In this document: positions 15,275 through 22,890 of the stretch, piece by piece
Layout of the letters: each line of letters starts with the position of its first letter
Position numbering within the stretch: position 1 is the first letter of the stretch
Source: Xanthobacteraceae bacterium
GTDB lineage: Bacteria > Pseudomonadota > Alphaproteobacteria > Rhizobiales > Xanthobacteraceae
DNA: 44,503 bases
Reading direction: 5' to 3'
NCBI GenBank assembly: GCA_030041005.1
Contig: JASHOR010000098.1
Span: 1-44,503, forward strand
Notes under the pieces: generated by a model
The model's input: only the letters and a program-made list of their open reading frames with translations
Told to the model about the DNA's origin: nothing
Database searches by the model: none
Position numbers and translations under genes: made by a program

Positions 15275-16670
15275 TGGTCACACTCCCGTCAACCGCTACG
15301 GCCCAGCTCTGGATGGCGTTGAGGTGATAGATCGAGCCGAACGGGCCGTTGTCGCCGCGGATTGCGATCAGTTGCTGCAGCGTCGGCTGAATGTATCCGG
15401 TTTCGTCCATGCAGCGGCTTTGCAGAACTGCCGGCTTGCCGTCCCACATCCATGGAAAACTGAAGCGCACGGTGCACATCGGCTCGGCGACGACCTCGAT
15501 CCGCGCCGGGTACCAGGTCTTGCCGGCGTCGACCGACACGTCGACCGACTGCACGCGGCCGCGCCCGCTCCAGGCAAGGCCGGTGATGTTGTAGAAGCCC
15601 GCTCCCGGCAGCTTCATGTTGCCGGACGGGAACGTGATCACCGATTTGGCATCCATGATGAAGGTGAACTGGCGCGCAATCCCGTTCCCCAAGAGATCGG
15701 TGTATTTCGATGTCTCTTCGCGCGTCATGTACGGCTTGTCGCTCACTTCGAGGCGCCGCAGCCATTTGATGTGCAGGTTCCCCTCGTAACCGGGCAACAT
15801 CAGCCGCAGCGGATAGCCCTGCTCGGGCCGAATCGCCTCGCCGTTCTGGCCGTAGGCGAGGAATGCGTCGGTCAGCATCTTGTCCATGGGAATGCTGCGC
15901 GTCATCACCGCCGCATCGGCGCCCTCGGCCAGCACCCAGGTCGCCCCATCCTTGAGGCCGACCTCGCGCGCGATCGTGGCAAACGGCACGCCGACCCACT
16001 CCGACGTGCTCAACAGGCCGTGCGTGCCCTGCACGGTCTTCAATGTCGGTTTCTTCCATTCGGTGAGACCGTTGCCGGCGCATTCGATGAAATGGCGGCG
16101 AGTGACCGAAGGAAAGCGCTTGATGTCGGCCATGGTGAATATCTTGGGCGTCTCGACCATGCCGTGAACGGCCAGCCGATGTCGGCCCGGGTCGATGGTC
16201 GGAATCCCGTTGTGATCGCGCTCGTAGTGGAGCCCGGACGCCGTTACGTTGCCGAGCATTTTCTGCAGCGGGGTGAAGCTCCAGGACGTATAGGCGTTGG
16301 CGGTCGGGAAGCGCTCGCGCACTTCGGTCTCGAACTGCGAGCGCGTGCCATAGCCGCCGTCGGCGCCGATCGGCCGGCCCTGCACTTTGGTCGGGTCGGG
16401 GGGAACATCGTAATGAACGGCCCCGGGCAGAGCCTGCTGGGCCGCCGCATCGCCGCTTGCCATCGCACCGGCGGCAATCCCCGCCGCCGACCCCGCAGCC
16501 AGCAGGAACGCGCGGCGATTGGTCGCGACGCGCGAGGGAAACATGCCGTCTTTGCAGTCGCAGTCCTGTCCTTCCAGGTCGCGCCGGGCGATGAGCTTCG
16601 CCTCCGCTTTGACCATCTCATCGGCCATGCGCTGGGACTTCTCATCATAGACGATGGGATCGCGTCGCAA
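15261..16670 (-). CDS. soxC: SoxC-like molybdopterin sulfite dehydrogenase
   Basis: 469-residue sulfite oxidase-family enzyme with a twin-arginine signal (NRRAFLLAAGSAAG, Arg 52-53), so it is exported folded to the periplasm. The molybdenum-ligating Cys is C197 in RRHFIECAGNG. The dimerisation domain follows, with GRGRVQSVDVSVDAGKTW. It resembles SoxC of the sulfur-oxidising complex more than plant-type sulfite oxidase, but soxXYZAB are absent. Here it most likely oxidises sulfite made from a sulfonate, with the overlapping cytochrome gene as partner. The start is uncertain: the TTG at 16670 has GGAGGGG only 3 nt upstream; ATG 16628 or 16544 would shorten the region before the signal. Confidence 0.85.
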   Translation of the reverse strand: MRRDPIVYDEKSQRMADEMVKAEAKLIARRDLEGQDCDCKDGMFPSRVATNRRAFLLAAGSAAGIAAGAMASGDAAAQQALPGAVHYDVPPDPTKVQGRPIGADGGYGTRSQFETEVRERFPTANAYTSWSFTPLQKMLGNVTASGLHYERDHNGIPTIDPGRHRLAVHGMVETPKIFTMADIKRFPSVTRRHFIECAGNGLTEWKKPTLKTVQGTHGLLSTSEWVGVPFATIAREVGLKDGATWVLAEGADAAVMTRSIPMDKMLTDAFLAYGQNGEAIRPEQGYPLRLMLPGYEGNLHIKWLRRLEVSDKPYMTREETSKYTDLLGNGIARQFTFIMDAKSVITFPSGNMKLPGAGFYNITGLAWSGRGRVQSVDVSVDAGKTWYPARIEVVAEPMCTVRFSFPWMWDGKPAVLQSRCMDETGYIQPTLQQLIAIRGDNGPFGSIYHLNAIQSWAVAVDGSVTNVHA

Positions 16671-17199
16671 ATTCCCCTCCCTAAAGTTGCGCGGATTGGT
16701 TCCGAACGCGTAGATTATTTTTTGTGCAGACTAGCCCACCATGAGAGGAAATTCACTCTTATGCGATCTATGAGACAATTGACGGGGCTAATGATTTTTG
16801 CGCATGTGACGGAAACCGGACGAGATTACAACCTCCGATACAACGATGATCGACAGTTTCGGCGCACCTGCCCGCATTCGCGACGCGAGACCTCGCACGA
16901 TCTGCCGAGAAAAGCGTTGAGCAAACGGACGACGCCGAGAGCGGAATATGATCCGGTTTCACTCCTATAAGTTGCATGATTACTAATTATTCTATCCAAA
17001 GTTGAGAGACGTGTTCGCTGTGATGGGCTGGTATGACGATCATAAGTTGTGGCATCATGCGTACGGGGCAATCATGCTCGCAGAGGTGGACGTAGTAGGG
17101 TCGGCTACTGCGATGGTTGGCAAAGCGATCAAGATTTCTGAGATCTTGCGCCGCGGGCAAATCGGGTAGCCGGGGGCTACGGAAGCGCGCGACCGCCCA
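16671..17199. other. 529-nt divergent intergenic region
   Basis: This region lies between the divergent SoxC-like and LysR genes and is richer in A+T than its surroundings near both ends. It holds a possible LysR relic (16761-16820) and must hold the promoters of both genes. No complete gene, tRNA or clear terminator is visible. Confidence 0.6.
16761..16820 (+). pseudogene. Possible relic of a LysR gene start
   Basis: The frame from ATG 16761 opens MRSMRQLTGLMIFAHVTETG, close to the first helix of many LysR regulators (L-x-x-L-x-x-F-x-x-V-x-E-TG, normally followed by SF). After that the frame turns into unrelated sequence. It may be a deleted LysR gene that once lay beside the SoxC-like gene. 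Twenty residues are too few to be sure. Confidence 0.3.
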
Positions 17200-18081
17200 A
17201 TGTCCAGTCAACACCATTACAATAACATTCCGACTGAACTTTTTCGTTCGTTCGCGGCGATAAATCGGCTTGGGAGCTTCTCCAAGGCTGCCGAGGAATT
17301 GGACCTCACGCAGCCGGGCATCAGTTCCCAGATCAAGCGACTCGAGCGTATCTTGGGCGGCGACCTCTTCGTAAAGAGAGCGCGGGGGCTCGGGTTGTCC
17401 GAATTAGGGTCGCGCATTGAGCCTTTTGCGCGCCGCGTCCTGGTGCTCAACGACCAAATCATGGCAATGGCCGGCAGGCTGCCGCGGCAGGAAACGGTCT
17501 ATATCGGAATCCAGAATTCGTTCGCGCTGAAGCTGCTGGCGGATGCAGAGCACGCCTGCCGCGCATCCACTACGAAGAACTATCGATTTGTTTGCGGCAA
17601 CACCCAATTTCTCACGGAGCAGTTGAGATCGGGCTACGTCGATCTGGTCTTCATGATGATCGAGACCGAGCCGCGAACCAACGTCATCGGCGAATGGAGC
17701 GAAAGGATCGTTTGGGTGTGCTCGCCGACGCTCCCGCTCAAGCACAACGAGCCTGTCCCGTTTGTGGCACGCCAGGGCGGCCGGTATGATCGCTTTGCCT
17801 ATAACGCGCTGGAGGAGCGGGACATACCCTACCGCATCGCTTTTACCGCCGCCGATCTGGCGACCTTGTTGGCCGCCGTCGAAGCGGGCATTGGCGTGAT
17901 GATTGCACCGGAGCGCGTGGTATCGAAGTCGTTGGCTGTCGCCCAGAACAGCATTCTTCCACCGCTTCCACATTTGAAGGTCGGAGTGTTTTGCAGGGAA
18001 GGATTCGATCTCGATCGTCATCGCTCCCTGGTCAATGCGTTCGTAAACTCCGTGCAACCGCCTGCGGCCGCGCGCGAGTAG
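17200..18081 (+). CDS. LysR-family transcriptional regulator
   Basis: 293-residue LysR-type regulator. The N-terminal helix-turn-helix includes FRSFAAINRLGSFSKAAEEL and DLTQPGISSQIKRLERILGG, followed by a periplasmic-binding-like effector domain. It diverges from the soxC-like/cytochrome pair and probably controls it, following the usual LysR habit of regulating the divergent neighbour. It shows little similarity to the other LysR protein at 9401 beyond the DNA-binding domain. The effector is unknown; sulfite or a sulfonate are contextual guesses. A composite 165-bp repeat begins 62 nt downstream of its stop. Confidence 0.88.
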   Translation: MSSQHHYNNIPTELFRSFAAINRLGSFSKAAEELDLTQPGISSQIKRLERILGGDLFVKRARGLGLSELGSRIEPFARRVLVLNDQIMAMAGRLPRQETVYIGIQNSFALKLLADAEHACRASTTKNYRFVCGNTQFLTEQLRSGYVDLVFMMIETEPRTNVIGEWSERIVWVCSPTLPLKHNEPVPFVARQGGRYDRFAYNALEERDIPYRIAFTAADLATLLAAVEAGIGVMIAPERVVSKSLAVAQNSILPPLPHLKVGVFCREGFDLDRHRSLVNAFVNSVQPPAAARE

Positions 18082-18142
18082 CGCGGCGCGCTCATGATCG
18101 GGCGGATCGCACCCACGGCGCAACGATGCACCGCGGCTTGAT

Positions 18143-18307
18143 CTAGTGTCCCGATTCCGAAGTTCGCATCATTATGCGGCACCCTCGTTTGCGAACTTTG
18201 GAATCGAAGGACACCAGCAACTTATTGATCTCGTATGGCTTTGGTTCAGAACTCCGCATGACGAGGTCGCGGCAGGAATGATGCGGACTTCTGAACCGCC
18301 ACACTAG
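18143..18307. repeat. 165-bp composite palindromic element, copy 1
   Basis: Two imperfect palindromes are joined by a 12-nt A+T-rich spacer. Half one (18143-18217) starts CTAGTGTCCCGATTCCGAAG and ends in its inverted copy GGACACCAG. Half two (18230-18307) starts CTCGTATGGC and ends CCGCCACACTAG. The reverse complement aligns with the copy at 40591-40755: same total length, same halves, and spacer ATCAATAAGTTG against AATCATTAAATTG. The terminal CACTAG contains the stop codon of the Crp/Fnr gene. This is a MITE-like or REP-like unit. Confidence 0.75.
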
Positions 18308-19158
18308 CGATCCCTCCATGACTGGCGTGCCAGCGTGGGGGCTATTCGGCCTCGCCCTGCCTTTGCGTTCTCAACCGCGGACCCTACCCGAATGTTCATG
18401 CGCATATACGGCTGCTGAGCTCCCTCCCCGAGCTCTCTGAGCTCGTCGGTCGCCAAAATGATGATGCATCTACCGACCATATCGATGAGCCCGCGGTCAC
18501 GAAAATCCTGCAGCGTCGCGGTGACGGTTTGCCGACAGGACCCGATCATATTGGCAAACTCCTGATGAGTAATGTGAGCCCTCAGCTCGATGCCGCCATT
18601 TTTCTTGTGACCGCAATTCTCGGCCAGCCGCAGAAGCTGCCGCGCCAATCGTCGATCGACCCTTTGCGACGCGAGCTCGCTCACGGTGTCGCATGCCAGC
18701 CGCAGGCGAGCACCCATCAGCTTGATGACGTTCAGGCTCAACTGCGGATAGGTTTTGATGAATTCCTCGAATTTCGGGCGCGTCATTGCGTAGACGCATG
18801 ACTGTTCGACGGATTGGGCAAAAATCATTTGATAGGGACTGCAGGTGATTCCGCCCATTCCGAATACTTCTCCCGGCACGCAGAACCAGTGGATGGTGGC
18901 TTCGCCGTACTCCGACAGGCTGTATATCTTCACCAGGCCCCGGCTCAGATAAAGAATCCTGCTGCCCGGATCGTTGGCAAACAGAATATGGCGCCCTTTG
19001 ACGTATTCGTGCTTTTCGGTGCTGGCGAAAAACGCTCGGCAGCAATCGTCTTCGATACCTTCGAATAGATTGACCCGTTTCCAATACCACGGCAAAGCCG
19101 GCTCCATGTTGCCGGCCGACTCAAGCGAACGCCGTTCATTCAGGCTGCGCGACTCCAT
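18304..19158 (-). CDS. Crp/Fnr-family transcriptional regulator
   Basis: 284-residue regulator with an N-terminal cyclic-nucleotide-binding-like beta barrel (about residues 30-150) and a C-terminal winged helix with ITHQEFANMIGSCRQTVTATLQ. The phosphate-binding loop reads PGEVFGMGGI, without the Glu and Arg-Ser of cAMP-binding CRP, so it probably senses something else. There is no FNR-type cysteine cluster. The recognition helix has Cys-Arg-Gln in place of the usual Ser-Arg-Glu, which suggests an altered DNA site. The ATG at 19158 follows GGGAGGAG. It overlaps the upstream MetF-like gene by 23 nt and closes an eight-gene operon. Its stop codon lies in the end of the 165-bp repeat, so the C-terminus may have been changed by the insertion. 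Confidence 0.85.
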   Translation of the reverse strand: MESRSLNERRSLESAGNMEPALPWYWKRVNLFEGIEDDCCRAFFASTEKHEYVKGRHILFANDPGSRILYLSRGLVKIYSLSEYGEATIHWFCVPGEVFGMGGITCSPYQMIFAQSVEQSCVYAMTRPKFEEFIKTYPQLSLNVIKLMGARLRLACDTVSELASQRVDRRLARQLLRLAENCGHKKNGGIELRAHITHQEFANMIGSCRQTVTATLQDFRDRGLIDMVGRCIIILATDELRELGEGAQQPYMRMNIRVGSAVENAKAGRGRIAPTLARQSWRDR

Positions 19159-20698
19159 AGTCCGCTCCTCCCGGCTTGCGTTCACCGCGCCGAAAATCCG
19201 ATTTATAGATTCTCGGAGCTTCCCGCCTCAAGTAAGGCGGCCAGGACGATGTGCCGCGCCAGGATTTCGGCACCGATGGTATGATCCAGGCCTCAAGCTC
19301 CGCCAGAATTCCCATTTCACGGGCGATCCGATATTTCACGCTGTGGATGCATTCGCGATCACCGAACTCGCATAGATTTTCACTGGTGCCGCCGCACGCG
19401 CCGTTGGCGAGGCCCTTCGGGCACGTTTCGGGACACACATACTGAGTGGCGGCCAGACGACACATGCCACACGTTTCGCAACCAAACAGCGGCGATTTTA
19501 TTCCCCGCTCCAATCGCTCCAATAAGCGGTCCAGCATCGCGCGGCGCTTGATCGGCTTGAGCAATAACCGCAAAACAAAGGCGCCGACCCCCCGATCGAA
19601 CATGGCGCGGTGCAACCGCTTCATCGCACGAAATTTCATACGCTGGGCAACCGGGAGGCGTCCACCGCGCGGACCAACGAAAAACCAGGGATTGTTGCCC
19701 GGCGCTGGCTCGGCACTGCTGCCATCGGGCAACCGCAGGCTGTCCTCCCAGGCTTTGTTCCACGTGGTCCAGTCGACACAGCGCTGCGAAAGCTCCTCGA
19801 CCTTCACCTGGAGCGACGAAAGCTTTTCCGCCGAATGCAGCCCGGTGATCTGCACACCGGCATAACCACACAACCGCAAGCCGAGTATCTGCAACGCAAG
19901 GCGATGTGTGACATTCGCGGCGCCTTTGTCCGCCATCAGTCGTTCTTCGGCTTCGAGCAAGGACATGATGGAATCAGTCACTGTAACGCCGGCGAGGTTA
20001 TGCTTGCGGATGTAACGCGCCCTCCCGACGGACAACGGCAAGACGTTTGCGACGAGCGGGATGCCATAGCGCCGTTCCTTCACCCAGAGCAAAGCCTCCT
20101 CATATTTGCGTATGTCGAACCCGATCTGACAGATGGCGTAATCCGCTCCGGCTGCGAGCTTCTTGCCCAGCTTGAGGTACTGGGCCATCATATCCTCTTC
20201 TCGGTATTTGAATGGGTTGACCGCCGTCGCGATCAAAAGGTCAGGACTGGCTTGCCTGGCAGCATGGATCGCAGCGACTGATTCGAGATAGCGCGAACGC
20301 CTTCCATCATTGGGAGTATCCTTGAGCCTGTCGCCTGTAACGAACAGAACATTTTCAAGGCCGTTTTCCCGAATCCGCACCAGGAAGGATCGCAAATCCT
20401 CGATGTCCCGCCCTTTGCCGGAAAAATGAACCAACGGCTGCTTTTTGCTGTGGTCCAAAAGGTGTGAGGCCGCCGCGACCGGCTCCGGATCCCGCTCGGA
20501 GATGACCCGATCGGTCACCGAAAATCCCGCGAGCATCGGATCGGCGCGCATGGCGTCGGCTATGCCGCCGAGCTTATGCAATTCGTCTCGTAGAATCTTG
20601 TCAACGGACGGAATGAACTCGACCATCCAAAAGAAATGCTGTTGTAACAGCGCTTCTCGGAGGACATTTGCGTCGCGGCACGTTCTTATTGACTCCAT
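19136..20698 (-). CDS. MetF-MetV-like methylenetetrahydrofolate reductase fusion
   Basis: 520-residue protein. The N-terminal 300 residues are a methylenetetrahydrofolate reductase barrel: FVTGDRLKD, the conserved TAVNPFKY, AGADYAICQIGFDI, and GIPLVANVLPLS. The C-terminal part is a cysteine-rich MTHFR_C (MetV-type) domain with Cys at about 407, 410, 413, 422, 426, 435, 443 and 450 (motifs CETCGMC and CPETC). Acetogens carry this domain as a separate subunit; here it is fused. The enzyme interconverts methylene-THF and methyl-THF; in catabolism it would oxidise methyl-THF. It lies between the importer ATPase and the Crp/Fnr gene in one operon, so transport and C1 metabolism are regulated together. 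The direction of the reaction is inferred. Confidence 0.85.
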   Translation of the reverse strand: MESIRTCRDANVLREALLQQHFFWMVEFIPSVDKILRDELHKLGGIADAMRADPMLAGFSVTDRVISERDPEPVAAASHLLDHSKKQPLVHFSGKGRDIEDLRSFLVRIRENGLENVLFVTGDRLKDTPNDGRRSRYLESVAAIHAARQASPDLLIATAVNPFKYREEDMMAQYLKLGKKLAAGADYAICQIGFDIRKYEEALLWVKERRYGIPLVANVLPLSVGRARYIRKHNLAGVTVTDSIMSLLEAEERLMADKGAANVTHRLALQILGLRLCGYAGVQITGLHSAEKLSSLQVKVEELSQRCVDWTTWNKAWEDSLRLPDGSSAEPAPGNNPWFFVGPRGGRLPVAQRMKFRAMKRLHRAMFDRGVGAFVLRLLLKPIKRRAMLDRLLERLERGIKSPLFGCETCGMCRLAATQYVCPETCPKGLANGACGGTSENLCEFGDRECIHSVKYRIAREMGILAELEAWIIPSVPKSWRGTSSWPPYLRREAPRIYKSDFRRGERKPGGADYGVAQPE

Positions 20699-20707
20699 AA
20701 TTGCACA

Positions 20708-21592
20708 TCAGGCTTTAGATGTTTTCGTCGTCGATATAATACGCGCGATATCCTTGGCCTTGGCTGTGCCGGTCTCAAATGCCTTGAGCGCCTCTTCATA
20801 AAGCAAGCTTAGCGCCCTCTCTTTCAACTCGCCGTAAAGATCGGACGTCAGCATTCGAAAATCTCGCGGGCGCGACAGCGGAACATCGATGACCGCTTTT
20901 ACCGAAGTCGGTTTGTAACCCAGAATGACGATGCGGTCGGCGAGGAACAGCGCTTCCTCTACCTCCGAAGTCACGAAGAGCGTGGTCATTTTCGTCTCTT
21001 CGAAAATATTCAAAAAATACTCCTGCATCAAACCACGGGTCATATGATCAAGGCCGCGAAACGGCTCGTCGAGCAACATCAATTTTGGCTTGTTTATAAG
21101 CGCGCGGACGACTTCGGTCCGGCGCTGCATGCCGCCGGACAATTCATCCGGGAAGCGCATTTCAAATCCCTGCAGACCGACCTTGGCGAGCAGCCGTCGC
21201 GCCTCTTCGTTGGCCTGCGCCGCCGGAACGCCCATTTGCAGCGGCCCAAAAGTGATATTGTCGAGAAGCGACATCCACGGAAACAGCGCGGTTTCCTGGA
21301 ATACCACGATGCGGTCGGGGCCGGGACCGGTGATCGGCGTGCCGTCAATGGTGATCGTCCCCAGACTGGGTTTATCGTAGCCGGCAATCAGCTTCACGAT
21401 GGTGGACTTCCCGCAGCCGGATGGACCGATGAGGACCGTCAGCTTTCCCGGATCGACGTCGAACGAACATTTACGCAGGACAATCTCTGGAAGATTGCCC
21501 CTGCTAAAAACCTTGCCGACTTCGTTAAGGCTCGTATGGCCGGATCCGGATGAACCGGTCACGGGCGCCCGGCTTATGCTGGTGACGTTCAC
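20708..21592 (-). CDS. ABC importer ATPase with degenerate switch histidine
   Basis: 294-residue ATPase of the nitrate/sulfonate/taurine type. Walker A GPSGCGKST is at 56-64, signature LSGGM at 151-155, and Walker B LLDEP at 173-177. The H-loop reads LFVTSEVEEA, with Ser209 where the catalytic switch histidine normally stands. It overlaps the start of its partner ATPase (21589-22887) by 4 nt. In a heterodimer this subunit gives a normal signature to its partner but would form a weak second ATP site. It belongs to the operon panB-like, binding protein, two permeases, two ATPases, metF-like, crp-like. The substrate is probably the same small sulfonate or C1 compound. Confidence 0.88.
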   Translation of the reverse strand: MNVTSISRAPVTGSSGSGHTSLNEVGKVFSRGNLPEIVLRKCSFDVDPGKLTVLIGPSGCGKSTIVKLIAGYDKPSLGTITIDGTPITGPGPDRIVVFQETALFPWMSLLDNITFGPLQMGVPAAQANEEARRLLAKVGLQGFEMRFPDELSGGMQRRTEVVRALINKPKLMLLDEPFRGLDHMTRGLMQEYFLNIFEETKMTTLFVTSEVEEALFLADRIVILGYKPTSVKAVIDVPLSRPRDFRMLTSDLYGELKERALSLLYEEALKAFETGTAKAKDIARIISTTKTSKA

Positions 21593-22887
21593 GCCAACTC
21601 CCTGTCGCCCGCAGCGAACGCCTTGATGGCTTCCTCGTGCACGGCCTCGATTGCCTCGTCTTTCAGCGTCAGAAATTCGGGAGCGGAAAATAACGCCGTG
21701 TTTCGCGGCCTCGGCAAATTCACAAAGATTGTCTGTTTGATCTGACCGGGACGGGCGGTCATGACCAGAACACGGTCTGCCAGGTAAATCGCTTCCTCAA
21801 GATCATGGGTGATGAACAGGATGGTTTTTAGCGACAGGTCGAACAGTTCCAACAACGCGTTCTGCGTAACGGTTCTGGTCAACGCATCCAGGCCGCGAAA
21901 CGGTTCATCCAGTAAAATAACGCGAGGATCGTTCAGCAGAGCGCGAATTATCTCCACGCGTCGGCACATCCCGGAAGACAGAGCGCCGGGATAAAGGCCC
22001 TCAATTCCGGAAAGCCCTACTTGTGCGAGCAGTTCGCGCGCCCTGGCGAGAGCCGCCTGCGGGCTCATCCGGTGCTGCGCGACCGGGCCCCGGATGAGAT
22101 TTTCCTTGATCGTCGCCCACGGAAACAGCGCGCCGTTCTGGAAAACAACGATGCGATCGGGCCCCGGCTTCGGCGTGCGGCCGGGACGATTGATCCAATT
22201 GCCATCGAGATAGACGATGCCGTCCGTCAGCGTGTCAAAACCGGCAATCGCATTGAGTAGAGTGGATTTTCCGCAACCGGAGGGGCCAACGATGGCGCAA
22301 AACTCGCCGGGACGAATCTCGACCGAGCAGTCATCGAGGGCGACGACGGCTCTTCCGAACGGATCGTAAACCTTCTGCGCGTTGCGGATGGATACCCAGC
22401 CGCAACGATTAGCCACGGCGAGTTCGTGCGCCGCAAAGGTTGAAGTCAGGTGCTGCAGTAATTGATATCCCTCCCGGCCGTATTGCCGGCAGAGCAACTG
22501 GAACTTGGTGCCGTCGATGGCAAGTACCTTTGTTGCACGCTCGCAACGGGCGGAAATGACCCGCTTCGGCATGCCCTGAACGAGGGCGGCATATCCGAAC
22601 AGTTGACCAGGGACCTGAACCTCCGTCGCGATCGAGAATTGCTCTTCTGCAGCCTGAACTTCGGGATGGCCCACTTTGCCATCGAGCAGGACGTAGAAGC
22701 GATCGGCGCGGTCGCCCTTGGCGTAAATGAAATCGCCCCGTTCAAAGGATCGTTCAAACGATATCTCGGCGCTTGCAGCAAGCAATTTCAGCGGCGCTTC
22801 CTTCAGGAAGCTGCATCTCCGCAGCGCCACAATCTTCTCTTCCACTGAAAATTGAGGCTCGAATCCCGAAATCATTCGATTGTTCAT
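21589..22887 (-). CDS. ABC importer ATPase fused to an N-terminal cNMP-binding-like domain
   Basis: 432 residues. Residues 20-150 are a cyclic-nucleotide-binding-like barrel (FERGDFIYAKGDRADRFYVL, PGQLFGYAALVQGMPKRVIS), followed from about 165 by a nitrate/sulfonate-type ATPase. Walker A is at 201-209, Walker B ILLDE at 324-328, and the switch His at 361. The ATPase signature is LSSGM (303-307) and not LSGGQ/M. The phosphate-binding cassette has Tyr where cAMP binders have Glu, so the ligand may not be cAMP. The fusion suggests that import is gated by an intracellular signal at the protein level. It lies 3 nt after the permease gene and overlaps the second ATPase by 4 nt. I know of no characterised importer with this layout, but I could not search. 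Confidence 0.88.
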   Translation of the reverse strand: MNNRMISGFEPQFSVEEKIVALRRCSFLKEAPLKLLAASAEISFERSFERGDFIYAKGDRADRFYVLLDGKVGHPEVQAAEEQFSIATEVQVPGQLFGYAALVQGMPKRVISARCERATKVLAIDGTKFQLLCRQYGREGYQLLQHLTSTFAAHELAVANRCGWVSIRNAQKVYDPFGRAVVALDDCSVEIRPGEFCAIVGPSGCGKSTLLNAIAGFDTLTDGIVYLDGNWINRPGRTPKPGPDRIVVFQNGALFPWATIKENLIRGPVAQHRMSPQAALARARELLAQVGLSGIEGLYPGALSSGMCRRVEIIRALLNDPRVILLDEPFRGLDALTRTVTQNALLELFDLSLKTILFITHDLEEAIYLADRVLVMTARPGQIKQTIFVNLPRPRNTALFSAPEFLTLKDEAIEAVHEEAIKAFAAGDRELA

Positions 22888-22890
22888 TGG

